Part shown: positions 9,294 to 19,056 of the stretch, piece by piece
Layout of the letters: the number at the start of each line of letters is the position of its first letter
Numbering within the stretch: position 1 is the stretch's first letter
Assembly: GCF_017086405.1 (NCBI RefSeq)
Contig: NZ_CP070973.1
Coordinates: forward strand, 3,070,739-3,134,738
Direction: 5' to 3'
Source: Mycobacterium gordonae
GTDB lineage: Bacteria; Actinomycetota; Actinomycetes; Mycobacteriales; Mycobacteriaceae
DNA length: 64,000 bases
Notes under the pieces: model-generated
Told to the model about the DNA's origin: nothing
Database searches by the model: none
What the model saw: the letters and a program-made list of their open reading frames with translations, nothing else
Program-made: the position numbers and the translations under genes

Positions 9294-10313
9294 TCAGCGG
9301 GACCAGGCTGCATGCCGCAAACGGGATGGCCAAACGTCCACGAGCCCCTTCCGGCTGGGTGTAGCCGCGGCTAACTTGCGCCACTGAATCTTAAGCCGCC
9401 TCGCCGGAGTCGCCCATCGGTGCTGCAATGCCAGCATGGCAAACCTAGGGTGCGCCGCGATGGTGTTCTGCAGAGCGGCTGCACCGTCTGGGCCTGGGAT
9501 GTCCGCGATGTGACGCAGGATCCAGTCGGCCATAAACGCGATCAGCTCTTCGCGGACCGGGTCACCTTTGAACACGTCGAGCATGGCGTCGAACGTCGCC
9601 GCATGACCCGGTCCTTGGGTTAGCCAGAATTTCGCCGGATCCATCACCTGGTTGTGCCACATGCCCTGAGCGTGGCGGCGATAGACGGACATGGTGTCGG
9701 GCAGCATCGCGATCTCGCCGCGGGCTGCGTGCCGGACGTGCAGGTGCCAGTCCAGCGGCATGACGTCGGCGGGTATGTCGTCGTATTGCGGCAGGCGGCG
9801 GTACATTACGGAGTTGGTCTGGATGAAGTTCATCAGGATGAGCCCGTCGACACTGAGGTTGCCCCGCACGTGCACCGGAGGAAATTTCGAGTCTTTGGCG
9901 TAGCCGTCCTCCCAGACCACCCGCACCGGATGAAAGCACACCGCCGTCTCGGGATGCTGATCCAGGAATGCCACCTGCTTGCTCAGCTTCAGCGGGTCAA
10001 TCCAATAGTCGTCACCTTCACACAGGGCGATGTACTGGCCGCGAGAAGCCGACAGAGCTCCGACCAGATTCCGGTTCAGACCTAGGTTTTCGGGCCTGAA
10101 GATCGGCCGGAACAGATTCGGGTGCTTGCTGGTGTACTCCCGGATTATCGCGGGCGTGCTGTCGGTCGAGGCGTCGTCGGCGACGACGATTTCCAGCGGG
10201 AAATCGGTCTGCTGGGCGACGAAGCTGTCGAAAGCCTGCCGGACGTAGGCCTCTTGGTTGTGGGTCGTGGTCACGATGCTGACTTTGGGCAGGCCGGCGG
10301 TCGGTTCGGTCAC
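9294..10313 (-). CDS. family 2 glycosyltransferase (Rv1516c-like)
   Basis: A 339-residue GT2 enzyme. The donor-binding motifs are all present: KVSIVTTTHNQEAYV, VADDASTDSTPAII, and ALCEGDDYWIDPLKL, where GDDYW is the metal-binding and acceptor-side signature of many polysaccharide GT2 enzymes. The start GTG 10313 has an AAGGAGG ribosome site at 10320-10326. It is the first gene of the minus-strand trio ending at 7554. The long C-terminal region (about 230-339) is helical and basic and may contact the membrane or the lipid acceptor. Confidence 0.88.
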   Translation of the reverse strand: MTEPTAGLPKVSIVTTTHNQEAYVRQAFDSFVAQQTDFPLEIVVADDASTDSTPAIIREYTSKHPNLFRPIFRPENLGLNRNLVGALSASRGQYIALCEGDDYWIDPLKLSKQVAFLDQHPETAVCFHPVRVVWEDGYAKDSKFPPVHVRGNLSVDGLILMNFIQTNSVMYRRLPQYDDIPADVMPLDWHLHVRHAARGEIAMLPDTMSVYRRHAQGMWHNQVMDPAKFWLTQGPGHAATFDAMLDVFKGDPVREELIAFMADWILRHIADIPGPDGAAALQNTIAAHPRFAMLALQHRWATPARRLKIQWRKLAAATPSRKGLVDVWPSRLRHAAWSR

Positions 10314-10593
10314 CGCGAGCCTCCTTCAGTTGCTGCGCACGAAATGGCAGGCGGGCACCGCCACACGGTCTCGCGGAGTATAGCCAGCACCGAGCGGAGT
10401 CGGGCCGTGACCGAACACTTGTGCGCAGGAAGCGAAGTCCGTGGCCAATTGGCGCAAGCGGCTCGCCCGGGTGTTCGACGCGGGCCTGCCCACCGGGCTC
10501 AATCTCGCATTGTTCTTGCAGTTCAGGCACCATTTATTAGCAATTCCTCAGTTATCCCACGGGAAACGTTTGGTTTTAGTAACGTCCTCGGTG
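10314..10593. promoter_or_regulatory. divergent promoter region with possible gene remnant
   Basis: 280 bp between the minus-strand glycosyltransferase and the Sap-like gene. The first part of the plus strand from GTG 10441 reads like a true gene start (VANWRKRLARVFDAGLP). From about 10508 it passes into an A+T-rich stretch using TTA, ATT and GCA codons that are rare in this genome. I read it as a short remnant of a lost gene followed by the real promoter of the Sap-like gene, rather than as an N-terminal extension. Confidence 0.4.
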
Positions 10594-11352
10594 ATGTGGC
10601 AAATGGTGCTGTACATGGGCTTCGGGATGGCGTTGGACCCCGCGCGGTTGGGCCTTGCCCTGGTGATGCTGTCCCGCAAGCGGCCGATGGCCAACCTGTT
10701 TGCCTTCTGGCTGGGCGGGATCGTGGCAGCCGGCGCGGTGGCACTGGCAGTGCTGCTTTTCATTCGTGAATTCGCAGTGGTCGTGATCCAAAGCGCAGGA
10801 GCGATGGCTCAGGACTTCCGAGAAGCCACCGTGGTCTTGTCGGGCGGCCGCCTGCAGGTCACCGTCGGGGTGATCATTCTGTTGCTGGCGGTGCGCTCGG
10901 TGGCCCGTTCGCGTGCGCAAGCGGGGATACCGGTACCGGTCGGTGGCGGCGGCGGCCTGCCGACCATGGTGCTCGACCAGCGCCCGCCCGGGTTGATGGC
11001 CCGCACGTCGAACCGCATGCAGGAGATGCTGAACTGCGATGTCGTCTGGCCGGCGTTCCTCGTCGGAATCGCTACGTCGGTGCCGCCCCTGGAAAGCCTG
11101 ATCGCGCTGACCTTCATCATGGCCTCCGGCAGCGGTATCGGTACCCAGTTCGGTGCCTTCTTCGTGTTCGTCCTGCTGGTGCTCGCGGTCATCGAAATTC
11201 CGCTGATCGCACATCTGACGGTGCCGCAGAAGACCGAGCAGCTGATGCTGCGGGTCCAGAACTGGGTCCGCACCTACCGCCGCCAGATGACCCTGACCAT
11301 CCTCTTCGGCGTGGGATGCATCTTCCTGGCCCAGGGTGTGGCGGCTCTCTGA
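10594..11352 (+). CDS. Sap/Gap-like membrane protein for glycolipid export
   Basis: A 252-residue integral membrane protein with about six helices, matching Rv1517 in position and length. It begins [26 protein letters not shown], typical of the Sap (sulfolipid-1-addressing protein) family. Members of this family, including Gap of the glycopeptidolipid locus, are small membrane proteins needed for surface delivery of mycobacterial glycolipids together with MmpL transporters. I chose ATG 10594 by homology; GTG 10441 would add 51 residues with atypical codon use. The Shine-Dalgarno is weak. The following glycosyltransferase overlaps its end by 17 bp. Likely role: transport of the assembled LOS with MmpL12. 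Confidence 0.82.
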   Translation: MWQMVLYMGFGMALDPARLGLALVMLSRKRPMANLFAFWLGGIVAAGAVALAVLLFIREFAVVVIQSAGAMAQDFREATVVLSGGRLQVTVGVIILLLAVRSVARSRAQAGIPVPVGGGGGLPTMVLDQRPPGLMARTSNRMQEMLNCDVVWPAFLVGIATSVPPLESLIALTFIMASGSGIGTQFGAFFVFVLLVLAVIEIPLIAHLTVPQKTEQLMLRVQNWVRTYRRQMTLTILFGVGCIFLAQGVAAL

Positions 11353-12334
11353 GCTGTCCCAGGTGCTTAGCGCCGAATCGGTGTACTCCGACGAACATGG
11401 CAAGGCAGCGGCTGGTCCGCGGGTGTCGGTCTGTATCCCGATGTACAACAACAGCACCACCATCGAACGCGCGCTGCGCAGCATTCTGGATCAGGACGGC
11501 GTCGACTTCGAGATCGTCGTCGTCGACGACGACTCCACGGACGATGGTGCCGCCATTGCTGCGGCGGCGCTGCGGCCCGGGGACCGGCTGATTCGCAACG
11601 CGCCCCGGTTGGGACTCAACGGAAACCACAACAAATGCCTGGAAGTCGCACGTGGCGACCTGATCCAGTTCGTGCACGGTGACGACTGGTTGCTGCCCGG
11701 TGCTCTCAAGACTCTCGTCGCATGCTTCGACGAACCGGGCGTGGGCATGGCGTTCGCGCCCCGGCAGGTGGAGACCGACGACCGTGAATGGGCGCAGCGG
11801 TACGGCAGTGTTCACACCCACTTTCGCCGCCTCGACGAGTGCAACCGGGGTTCGTCGTTGGTCGCTCAGATGGTGGCGCGCGGGGCCAAGGACAACTGGA
11901 TCGGCGAACCGACTTGCGTGATGTTCCGCAGGCAGCTGGCTGCTGATGCCGGCGGGTTCCGCACCGATATCTTCCAGTTGGTCGACGTGGACTTCTGGAT
12001 GCGCCTCATGCTGCGGTCGACGGTGCGGTTTGTTCCGCAGGAGCTCTCGGTGCGCAATCACACCACCGCGACGGCGACGACCCGAGTCATGGCGACCCGG
12101 CGTAACCTGCTCGACCGGCAACGCGTACTGACCTGGATGATGGTCGACCCGTTCTCGCCCAAGCGAATCCGCGCCGCCGCGGCCATGTGGTGGATCCCGG
12201 CATGGCTCGCGCTGCTGATCGAGGTCGCTATCCTGGGGCCGCAGCGGCGCCGGCACGTCAAAACCCTAGCCATGGCACCCTTCCGGGAGTTCCGCCGCGC
12301 GCGCCAGCTGCGTGACGCCATGCGCGGCGGCTAG
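11336..12334 (+). CDS. family 2 glycosyltransferase (Rv1518/Rv1520-like)
   Basis: A 332-residue GT2 enzyme. Donor-binding motifs are [20 protein letters not shown] and [25 protein letters not shown] is the metal-binding site. A hydrophobic patch near the C-terminus ([18 protein letters not shown]) may anchor it to the membrane. GTG 11336 overlaps the end of the Sap-like gene by 17 bp; GTG 11363 is an alternative start that avoids most of the overlap. It ends directly against the stop of the convergent acyltransferase gene (stops at 12334 and 12335). Likely adds a sugar to the LOS core. Confidence 0.86.
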   Translation: MWRLSELSQVLSAESVYSDEHGKAAAGPRVSVCIPMYNNSTTIERALRSILDQDGVDFEIVVVDDDSTDDGAAIAAAALRPGDRLIRNAPRLGLNGNHNKCLEVARGDLIQFVHGDDWLLPGALKTLVACFDEPGVGMAFAPRQVETDDREWAQRYGSVHTHFRRLDECNRGSSLVAQMVARGAKDNWIGEPTCVMFRRQLAADAGGFRTDIFQLVDVDFWMRLMLRSTVRFVPQELSVRNHTTATATTRVMATRRNLLDRQRVLTWMMVDPFSPKRIRAAAAMWWIPAWLALLIEVAILGPQRRRHVKTLAMAPFREFRRARQLRDAMRGG

Positions 12335-13672
12335 TTAGCCGTCGATCTCGGCGGTCAGTCCGAATTCGGCGAACGCCTGGGAAACCAGCTCGCGCAACGC
12401 TTCCGGTGAGTTCTGCCGGCCGGGACGGTAGGCGACCACGCTGATGAAGACCTTGCCGGGGGTGCGTCCGGACGCCACGAAAAGCTGGCCGCCCATGCCG
12501 TCCAGTGCGCGCTTGCTGATTCCGGGTTCGATCAGTCGTCCGTAGGCATAGTCGGCATCGGCGCCGTCCGGTCGGACCACCGCCGGATCCAGTGGACCCA
12601 GATTGGAACATCCGACCGGAAGGGCGGACGTGCCCAGACCGACCCCCACCAGCCGTCGGGCCGCCCACATCGGCGTCAGTGCGGCCAGGGGGAGCGGCGC
12701 CAACAACTCGTAGGCGTGCTCCGCTCGCTCGGTGAGCACCTGCTTGAGCTTGCCGCGAATCTCCGCCAGATCCGATGCCGCACGGGCGGGGTCGACGGTG
12801 ATATTGGCAAACGTCATCGCATTTGCGCGGGTGTCACCCGCCACACGTTGTCCCACCGGAAACGCCAGGGCGACTGTCCCGTCGCCGGCGTGGCGGCCCA
12901 TCCGCGCGCCCAGCGTGGCAGCGAATCCTGCGAACAGGGAATTACTTGTGCCGCCCAGCCTTGCCGCACACGCGTCCCATTGCGCCAGGTCGACGTAGGC
13001 GACCAGGGTGGGTACCACGACGGGACGGTCGTCGCGCGCCGTCCGCGGCGCCGGCGGAGCACCCGCGATCGACGAGGCGAATTCCCTTCGGCCTTGCCGC
13101 GCCAGCCGCAGTCCGGCGGCCAGCGCTCTGGCCAGTTCCGGCACCGAGGCCAGTGTGAGCCGCGCGTCCTCGAGAACAGCCCGCCGTCGGGTGCGCGATC
13201 CGGGCACGGGATAGCCCAGGTCTCGAGTCCGACCCTCGACCGCGTCGGCGATCACCTCGACCACGCCGAGTCCGTCCACCAGCGTGTGCGAGGTCACCAG
13301 GCTGATCGCCGCCCCACCGTCTTGCACCGGCACCACACCCAGATGCCAGCCGGGTCCGAATTCCGGGTCGATGGGCAGGCAAGCGCGCTCGTAGGCCCAC
13401 GCGTTCACCTCGCGCCGGGGCAGCGGCGTCGGCGCTATCTCGATGTCCGCGGGCCCACGGGACAGCACCCAGCGATCGCGTGCGAAAGGCAAGGGAGAAC
13501 GTTCAATTCGACGGCCCAGCAGGCCGTGGCCGAGATTGCGGTGAAACCGGCGCAGGGCATCGATATCGACTGGGCGGTTGTACAACCAGACGACCTGCGC
13601 CAGTGTCCCGTAACCGAGCGCCCGCACACCAAGGAACGACACCTGATCCATGTGCGCGAGCCGGTTGTCCAC
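12335..13672 (-). CDS. condensation-like acyltransferase (PapA/WS-DGAT superfamily)
   Basis: A protein of about 445 residues with the BAHD/PapA/condensation-domain layout. The catalytic HxxxDG motif is SHTLVDGLG (His129 and Asp133 counting from GTG 13672). The N-terminus VDNRLAHMDQVSFLG resembles the openings of mycobacterial acyltransferases of this superfamily. ATG 13651 and GTG 13690 are alternative starts; none has a strong ribosome site. It diverges from fadD25 (13755) across about 80 bp, so the two may share control. Such enzymes move an acyl group from CoA or ACP onto a hydroxyl. It is clearly different from the two longer PapA3/4-type proteins further on and could acylate another position. 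I recall no clear counterpart at this place in M. tuberculosis. Confidence 0.78.
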   Translation of the reverse strand: MDNRLAHMDQVSFLGVRALGYGTLAQVVWLYNRPVDIDALRRFHRNLGHGLLGRRIERSPLPFARDRWVLSRGPADIEIAPTPLPRREVNAWAYERACLPIDPEFGPGWHLGVVPVQDGGAAISLVTSHTLVDGLGVVEVIADAVEGRTRDLGYPVPGSRTRRRAVLEDARLTLASVPELARALAAGLRLARQGRREFASSIAGAPPAPRTARDDRPVVVPTLVAYVDLAQWDACAARLGGTSNSLFAGFAATLGARMGRHAGDGTVALAFPVGQRVAGDTRANAMTFANITVDPARAASDLAEIRGKLKQVLTERAEHAYELLAPLPLAALTPMWAARRLVGVGLGTSALPVGCSNLGPLDPAVVRPDGADADYAYGRLIEPGISKRALDGMGGQLFVASGRTPGKVFISVVAYRPGRQNSPEALRELVSQAFAEFGLTAEIDG

Positions 13673-13754
13673 GATATGGCGATTATCCACGTCGGTTGCT
13701 CGCCAAGTTCGGAATCCCGTTTCCCGGAGACGGGTCCTCGGCAAAGGTAGTCTG

Positions 13755-15509
13755 ATGTCCGTGGTTGAATCCTCACTTCCCAATGTCGTGCGCGAGCGTG
13801 CAAGTCTGCAGCCCAACGACATTGCCCTCACCTATATCGACTACGACCATTCCTGGGAAGGCGTTGAGCTGACCCTGACGTGGTCACAGCTGTACGTGCG
13901 AATGCTCAATCTTGCCGCCCTGATCAGAGAACATGCGACGACCGGCGACCGGGCCCTGATCCTGGCGCCGCAAAGCCTGGACTACGTCGTGAGTTTTCTC
14001 GCCTCGCTGCACGCCGGCGTCATCGCGGTGCCGCTTTCGGTTCCGATGGGTGGTGCCCATGACGAGCGCACGGCGTCGGTGCTGGCTGACACGGCGCCGG
14101 CCGTGGTCTTCACGGCGTCGTCGATCGTCGACAACGTCGCGGAGTACGTGCAGGCGCAGCCCAGTGACATCAAGACCGAGATCATCGAGCTGGACAAGTT
14201 GCAGCTGGACGGTCGGCCCGGCGCGGCCGGCCGGGCCAGGTACGAGCAGCCGGAAACGATCTATCTGCAGTACACCTCCGGCTCCACCCGAACCCCGGCC
14301 GGCGTCATGGTGTCCAACGACAACCTGTTCGCCAATTTCGAACAGATCATGACCGCCTACTACGGCGTGTACGGCAAGCTCGCTCCGCCCGGATCAACGG
14401 TGGTGTCGTGGCTGCCGTTCTACCACGACATGGGTTTCTTTCTCGGCCTGATCATGCCGATCTTGACGGGCATGCCGGCGAAGCTGACCAGCCCCATCGG
14501 ATTCCTGCAGCGGCCGGCCCGGTGGATGCAGCTGCTCGCCAACAACACCATGGCGTTCTCCGCGGCGCCGAATTTCGCGTTCGACCTGGCATCCCGCAAG
14601 ACCAAAGACGAGGACATTGAAGGCCTCGATCTCAGCGGCATCCATTCCATCCTCAACGGCAGCGAGCGCGTTCAACCCGTCACCTTGAAGCGGTTCACCG
14701 AGCGATTCGAGCCCTTCGGACTCGACCCCAAAGTGATCCGTCCGTCCTACGGCATGGCGGAAACCACGGTCTACATCGCGACACGCGAGGCTGGGGAGCC
14801 GCCTAAGATCGTCAACTTCGATGCGACAAAGTTGCCGGACGGCCACGCCGAACGCACCGACGGCCCAAGCGAAAGCAGCGCACCCCTGGTCAGCTACGGC
14901 TTGGTGGACACGCAGGAACTGCGCATCGTCGACCCCGACACCGGGATCGAGTGCCCGGAGGGCACGGTCGGTGAGATCTGGGTGCACGGCGGCAATGTCG
15001 CTGCCGGCTATTGGCAGAACCCCGAGACCACGGCAGCCACCTTCGGCGCATCGATCGTCAACCCCACCACCGGCACGCCGGAGGGTCCGTGGTTGCGGAC
15101 GGGAGACTCCGGGTTCTATTCCGAGGGTGAATTGTTCATTCTCGGTCGCATCAAAGACTTGCTGATCGTGTACGGGCGCAATCACTCGCCGGACGACATC
15201 GAGGCGACTATTCAGACGGTCAGCCCGGGCCGGTGCGTGGCGATCGCGGTTCCCCAGGACGGTGTCGAGAAACTCGTCGCCATCATCGAACTCAAGCAAA
15301 AGGATGAAACGGCGGAGGAGGCGGCCGAGCGGTTCAGCTCGGTGAAACGCGAAGTGACCTCGGCGATTTCGAAGGCGCACGGTCTGAGTGTGTCCGATAT
15401 CGTGCTGGCGGCGCAGGGTTCGATTCCGATCACGACCAGCGGCAAACCCCGCCGCGCGCAATGCGGGGAACTCTACCGGCGGGGCGAGTTCGTCCGGTTG
15501 GACGCATAG
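13755..15509 (+). CDS. fadD25: fatty-acyl-AMP ligase FadD25
   Basis: A 584-residue adenylate-forming enzyme of the FAAL subgroup. It activates a fatty acid as acyl-AMP and hands it to a PKS rather than to CoA. Motifs in order: P-loop [12 protein letters not shown] (about residue 175), the FAAL signature SWLPFYHDMGFF, SYGMAETTVYI (A5), [19 protein letters not shown] (A7/A8) and [14 protein letters not shown] 13755 follows an AAAGGTAG ribosome site and matches the Rv1521 N-terminus as I recall it. It is convergent with mmpL12, with a hairpin between. A paralog, fadD24-like, lies at 53746-55509, so the cluster has a loader at each end of the PKS block. Confidence 0.93.
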   Translation: MSVVESSLPNVVRERASLQPNDIALTYIDYDHSWEGVELTLTWSQLYVRMLNLAALIREHATTGDRALILAPQSLDYVVSFLASLHAGVIAVPLSVPMGGAHDERTASVLADTAPAVVFTASSIVDNVAEYVQAQPSDIKTEIIELDKLQLDGRPGAAGRARYEQPETIYLQYTSGSTRTPAGVMVSNDNLFANFEQIMTAYYGVYGKLAPPGSTVVSWLPFYHDMGFFLGLIMPILTGMPAKLTSPIGFLQRPARWMQLLANNTMAFSAAPNFAFDLASRKTKDEDIEGLDLSGIHSILNGSERVQPVTLKRFTERFEPFGLDPKVIRPSYGMAETTVYIATREAGEPPKIVNFDATKLPDGHAERTDGPSESSAPLVSYGLVDTQELRIVDPDTGIECPEGTVGEIWVHGGNVAAGYWQNPETTAATFGASIVNPTTGTPEGPWLRTGDSGFYSEGELFILGRIKDLLIVYGRNHSPDDIEATIQTVSPGRCVAIAVPQDGVEKLVAIIELKQKDETAEEAAERFSSVKREVTSAISKAHGLSVSDIVLAAQGSIPITTSGKPRRAQCGELYRRGEFVRLDA

Positions 15510-15531
15510 CCCTTAAGGGGCAACATTTATC

Positions 15532-15575
15532 GGCGGCGCCGAGCGGGAGCACCGCCGACGCCCGCTGCCGCCGCC
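15532..15575. terminator. hairpin terminator between fadD25 and mmpL12
   Basis: Arms 15532-15547 and 15561-15575 pair over about 14 positions (outer GGCGGC with GCCGCC, inner AGCGGG with CCCGCT) around a 13-base loop. It lies in the 124-bp gap between convergent genes and so could stop transcription from both sides. No T-run follows. Confidence 0.5.
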
Positions 15576-15633
15576 AAGAGGAAATTGCTCTGCAGCCCGT
15601 TGAGCACAACCCGCTGTTGTGCCGCAGGCGCAA

Positions 15634-18600
15634 TCAGGTGATGACCGGGGTGTCCGGTTTCGGCTTGACCACATCGAGCCGGCCATCGCCGTTCGACTCT
15701 CGTTGCAGCTCTTGATATCCCGGCATATCGGCGAGACCGAACAACGGCAACGAGTGGGTCAGCACCTGGTCGACCTGTTGCTTGCCCAGACGCATCTCCT
15801 TCGCCTTGCGCTTGCGCTTGGATTGCGACGCGCACTTCGACAGGTCGTAGTCGGGCACCGTACTCAGGCCGAACAGCGGTAGCGAATGTGCCGGCAGCAG
15901 ATCGATGGTGCTGCCTACCGGCCTGGGTTTCGGCGGGCGGACGACTCTGGGCTTGGGTGGCGGGGCCGGTGCTTTGCCGGTCACAAACCGCTTGGTGCGG
16001 CTGAGCCATACGTCGGCCTTCTGCTCCCACTTGCTCTTCTTGCGATTCTGCGTCTGGCCCATCTTCGACGGCCACCAGTTCTTCTGGCCGATCATCGCGG
16101 CCAGCGCGGGAACGGTGATGGTCCGCACCAAAAACGTGTCGATGACGATGCCGATGCCGATGGTGAAGCCGGCCTGAGCCATGGTGGTGATGCTGGCGGC
16201 CAGCAGGCCGAACATCGACGCGGCGAAGATCAACCCCGCGGAGGTGATGACCCCACCCGTGGAACCCACGGTACGGATCACGCCGACCCGCACCCCGTGC
16301 GGCGACTCATCCCGGATTCGGGAGATGAGCAGCATGTTGTAGTCGGCGCCGACCGCGACCAACAGGATGAACGACAGGCCGGGCAGGCTCCAGTGCAGGT
16401 CCTGACCCAAGATCAATTGAAAGACGATGACGCCCAGGCCCAGCGCCGACAGGTACGAAACCAACACCGACGCAATGAGATACAGCGGTGCAACTACGGC
16501 CCGCAGCAACGCGACCAAAATCAGGAACACGATGATGATGGTCGCGATGATGATGAAACGGATGTCGCCGTTGTAGTAGTCGCGGGTGTCGGCCATCACG
16601 GTCGGCATGCCGATCAGCGCGATCTTGGCGTCTGAAAGCTCGGTGTTCGGCAGCGCGGAGTTGGCTGTCTGCACGATCTTTCTGATCTGATTCATGCCCT
16701 CCACGGTGAACCCGTTGAGACCGCTCTGCACCAGGTACTGCGCCGCATGTCCATCGGGCGACAGGAATGCCTGGGCGCCTTGCTTGAAGTCGTCGCGAGT
16801 CAGGATCTGCGGCGGAATGTTGAAGCCGGCCATGTTGGGGCGCTCGGCGTCGCGCCGCATGCCCAACAGGAAGTCCGAGGCCTCATTGAGTCCGCCACCC
16901 ATCTTCTTGACCTGGTCGACCAGTGCTTGGACGCCGTCCGCCACGGCGCCACTGCCGTCTGCCAGGGCTCCAGCGCCTTGCTGCAGCTGCGACAGCGTGT
17001 TGGGCAGCCCCTTCACCATCTTCATGGTGTCGACGATCTGCTTCAGCTGGTCGTCGAGCTTGCCTACGGTCTGCGCCAGCGTCTGGTACTGGTCGGTCTG
17101 CTGCAACGTGACCGCAAACGCCTGGATCGAGCGGAGCAGGCCGTTGTTTCCGGACTCGACGATAGCCGCCAGCTGTCCGCGCGATCGCACACAAGCGGGA
17201 TCCGCGTTGCAGGACGGGCTTTCGTTGAGGGCCGTCACCATGGGGGCGGCCCATACCGCAGTGGTCTGGGCATCGCTGACGGTGCCGCTCAAATTGTTGC
17301 CGAGTGCCCGCATGCGGCTGACAGCACCGGACGCCTGGTCGAGCTGCTGGATGGTCTTGTCGCCACCCATCAGCTGCAGCATGTTCTGCAGCATGCTGAC
17401 CAGCCCCGCCGAGCTGGCGACGGCTTCGTTGACCTGGCTTCGGATCTGGGCCAGCGCGTCGGCCAGTTGCCGGGAGCCGCCGACCAGGTGATCCAGTTCT
17501 CCGCCATGTTCGGCGATGGCAGAGGACGCCTCGTTGAGCTTGCTGCCGACCTCACCGGCCTGGAACGACACCTTGGTCTCTTTCAACGGCTCGCCGTTGG
17601 GCCGGGTCAGGCCACGCACCATCACGATGTCCGGCAGGTCGGCGATCCGACGGGACATCATCTCCAGGTCTGCCAGGGCGGCGGGCGTTCGCAGATCGTT
17701 CTTCGACTGCACGAACAGCACCATCGGGCTCATCGAGTTCATCGGGAAATGGCGATTCAGCGCGTTGAAACCCCGGACGCTGTCCATGTCCTGCGGGACG
17801 GTCTTGAGGTCGTCGTAGTTGAACCTGATCAGGCTGGTGCTGCCGGCCAGCGCCAGCAGGATCACCAGGCTGCCGACGAGGTGGATCACCGGCCGCCGCA
17901 CGATGCGCGATCCGGAAATGCGCCAGAACCGGGTGGTCAGGTCGCGGCGTGGTTTTATCCAGCCCCGCCGGCCGACGATCACCAGGATGGCCGGCAAGAA
18001 GGTGGTGGCGGCGATGAGTGTCACGACGATCGAGATGGAGATTGCCGGGCCGACGGCCGAGAACACCTCCAGCTTGGTGAAGATCATGGCGAGGAAGGTG
18101 ACGGCGACGGTGGCAGCCGACGCGGCGATGACCTTTCCGATGGACATCAACGCCTTCTTGACCGCGACATCCGAGGTTTCGCCTTGTCGCACGAAGTCGT
18201 GATATCGGCTGATCAGGAAGACGGCATAGTCTGTCCCGGCGCCGATCATGACGGCGCTCATGAACACGATGCTCTGCATGTTCACCACGAAGCCCAGCTC
18301 GGCGAGCGCGGACAGGAGCCCCTGGGCGCCGACGATCGACACACCGATGGTGGCCAGCGGCACCAACATGGTGACCAGATTGCGGTAGACGATGATCAGG
18401 ATGACCAGGACGCTGATGATCGTGCCGACCTCGATGATCTGGACGTCTTCTTCGCCGATCTTCTGCACGTCGGCGACGGTGGCGACCGGCCCGCTCATGT
18501 AGGCGTTGAGAGTGGTTCCCGCGACCGTGTTCTTGGCGATCGCGGTGATGTTGCGCAGCGCCACCTGGCTCTCGGGAGCGGTGGCGTCACCCGGAAGTTG

Positions 18601-19056
18601 GATCGGAAGGTTCCACGCCTTCTTGTCCTTGCTTTCGAAGATCTCCCGCGCCTTGGGCGTGCCCAGAAAGTCCTGCACCTGCATCTTGTCCGCCGTATCG
18701 GCACGCAGGTTGTCGATCAGCTTGTGGTAGGTCTCCTCGTCGGCGGCGCTCAAGCCCTTTTCGTCGGTCAGGATCACCAGCAGTAGGGAGCCGCCTTTGC
18801 CGCCGACGCTGGAGCCACCGCTGAAGGCCTTGGCCATCTCGTGCTGGGCGATCATGGTCGGCGCGTTGTCCGGAAGTTGCTTCGGCTCGTGCTTGGCGGC
18901 TTGAACCTGCAGGGGCGGAAAGCTTAGGACAAGAACCACCACCACCGCGATCCAGGATCCGATCACCAGCCACGGTTGCTTGACGACGAAGTCGCCAACA
19001 CGATCGAAGATCCCCCCGACCTTGGCTTCGTCGTGCGATTTCACCTGGCGCGCCAC
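15634..19056 (-). CDS. mmpL12: MmpL12 RND-family lipid transporter
   Basis: A 1,140-residue MmpL protein: two repeats of one helix, a large periplasmic loop and five helices. The proton-relay Asp-Tyr pairs are visible in GAGTDYAVFLISRYHD and AVGADYNMLLISRIRDE. The second periplasmic loop is long and helical (about 430-780), as in other glycolipid MmpLs. The cytoplasmic C-terminal tail is basic and Pro-rich and carries the octapeptide HSLPLFGL twice. In LOS loci MmpL12 is the candidate exporter of acyltrehalose or LOS across the inner membrane. The start GTG 19056 has no strong ribosome site. Length and position match Rv1522c. Confidence 0.93.
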   Translation of the reverse strand: MARQVKSHDEAKVGGIFDRVGDFVVKQPWLVIGSWIAVVVVLVLSFPPLQVQAAKHEPKQLPDNAPTMIAQHEMAKAFSGGSSVGGKGGSLLLVILTDEKGLSAADEETYHKLIDNLRADTADKMQVQDFLGTPKAREIFESKDKKAWNLPIQLPGDATAPESQVALRNITAIAKNTVAGTTLNAYMSGPVATVADVQKIGEEDVQIIEVGTIISVLVILIIVYRNLVTMLVPLATIGVSIVGAQGLLSALAELGFVVNMQSIVFMSAVMIGAGTDYAVFLISRYHDFVRQGETSDVAVKKALMSIGKVIAASAATVAVTFLAMIFTKLEVFSAVGPAISISIVVTLIAATTFLPAILVIVGRRGWIKPRRDLTTRFWRISGSRIVRRPVIHLVGSLVILLALAGSTSLIRFNYDDLKTVPQDMDSVRGFNALNRHFPMNSMSPMVLFVQSKNDLRTPAALADLEMMSRRIADLPDIVMVRGLTRPNGEPLKETKVSFQAGEVGSKLNEASSAIAEHGGELDHLVGGSRQLADALAQIRSQVNEAVASSAGLVSMLQNMLQLMGGDKTIQQLDQASGAVSRMRALGNNLSGTVSDAQTTAVWAAPMVTALNESPSCNADPACVRSRGQLAAIVESGNNGLLRSIQAFAVTLQQTDQYQTLAQTVGKLDDQLKQIVDTMKMVKGLPNTLSQLQQGAGALADGSGAVADGVQALVDQVKKMGGGLNEASDFLLGMRRDAERPNMAGFNIPPQILTRDDFKQGAQAFLSPDGHAAQYLVQSGLNGFTVEGMNQIRKIVQTANSALPNTELSDAKIALIGMPTVMADTRDYYNGDIRFIIIATIIIVFLILVALLRAVVAPLYLIASVLVSYLSALGLGVIVFQLILGQDLHWSLPGLSFILLVAVGADYNMLLISRIRDESPHGVRVGVIRTVGSTGGVITSAGLIFAASMFGLLAASITTMAQAGFTIGIGIVIDTFLVRTITVPALAAMIGQKNWWPSKMGQTQNRKKSKWEQKADVWLSRTKRFVTGKAPAPPPKPRVVRPPKPRPVGSTIDLLPAHSLPLFGLSTVPDYDLSKCASQSKRKRKAKEMRLGKQQVDQVLTHSLPLFGLADMPGYQELQRESNGDGRLDVVKPKPDTPVIT

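Noticed and set aside
16747..18786. Long plus-strand frame opposite mmpL12
   Set aside because: MmpL12 is unmistakable on the minus strand; the plus translation is His/Asp/Gly-rich noise.
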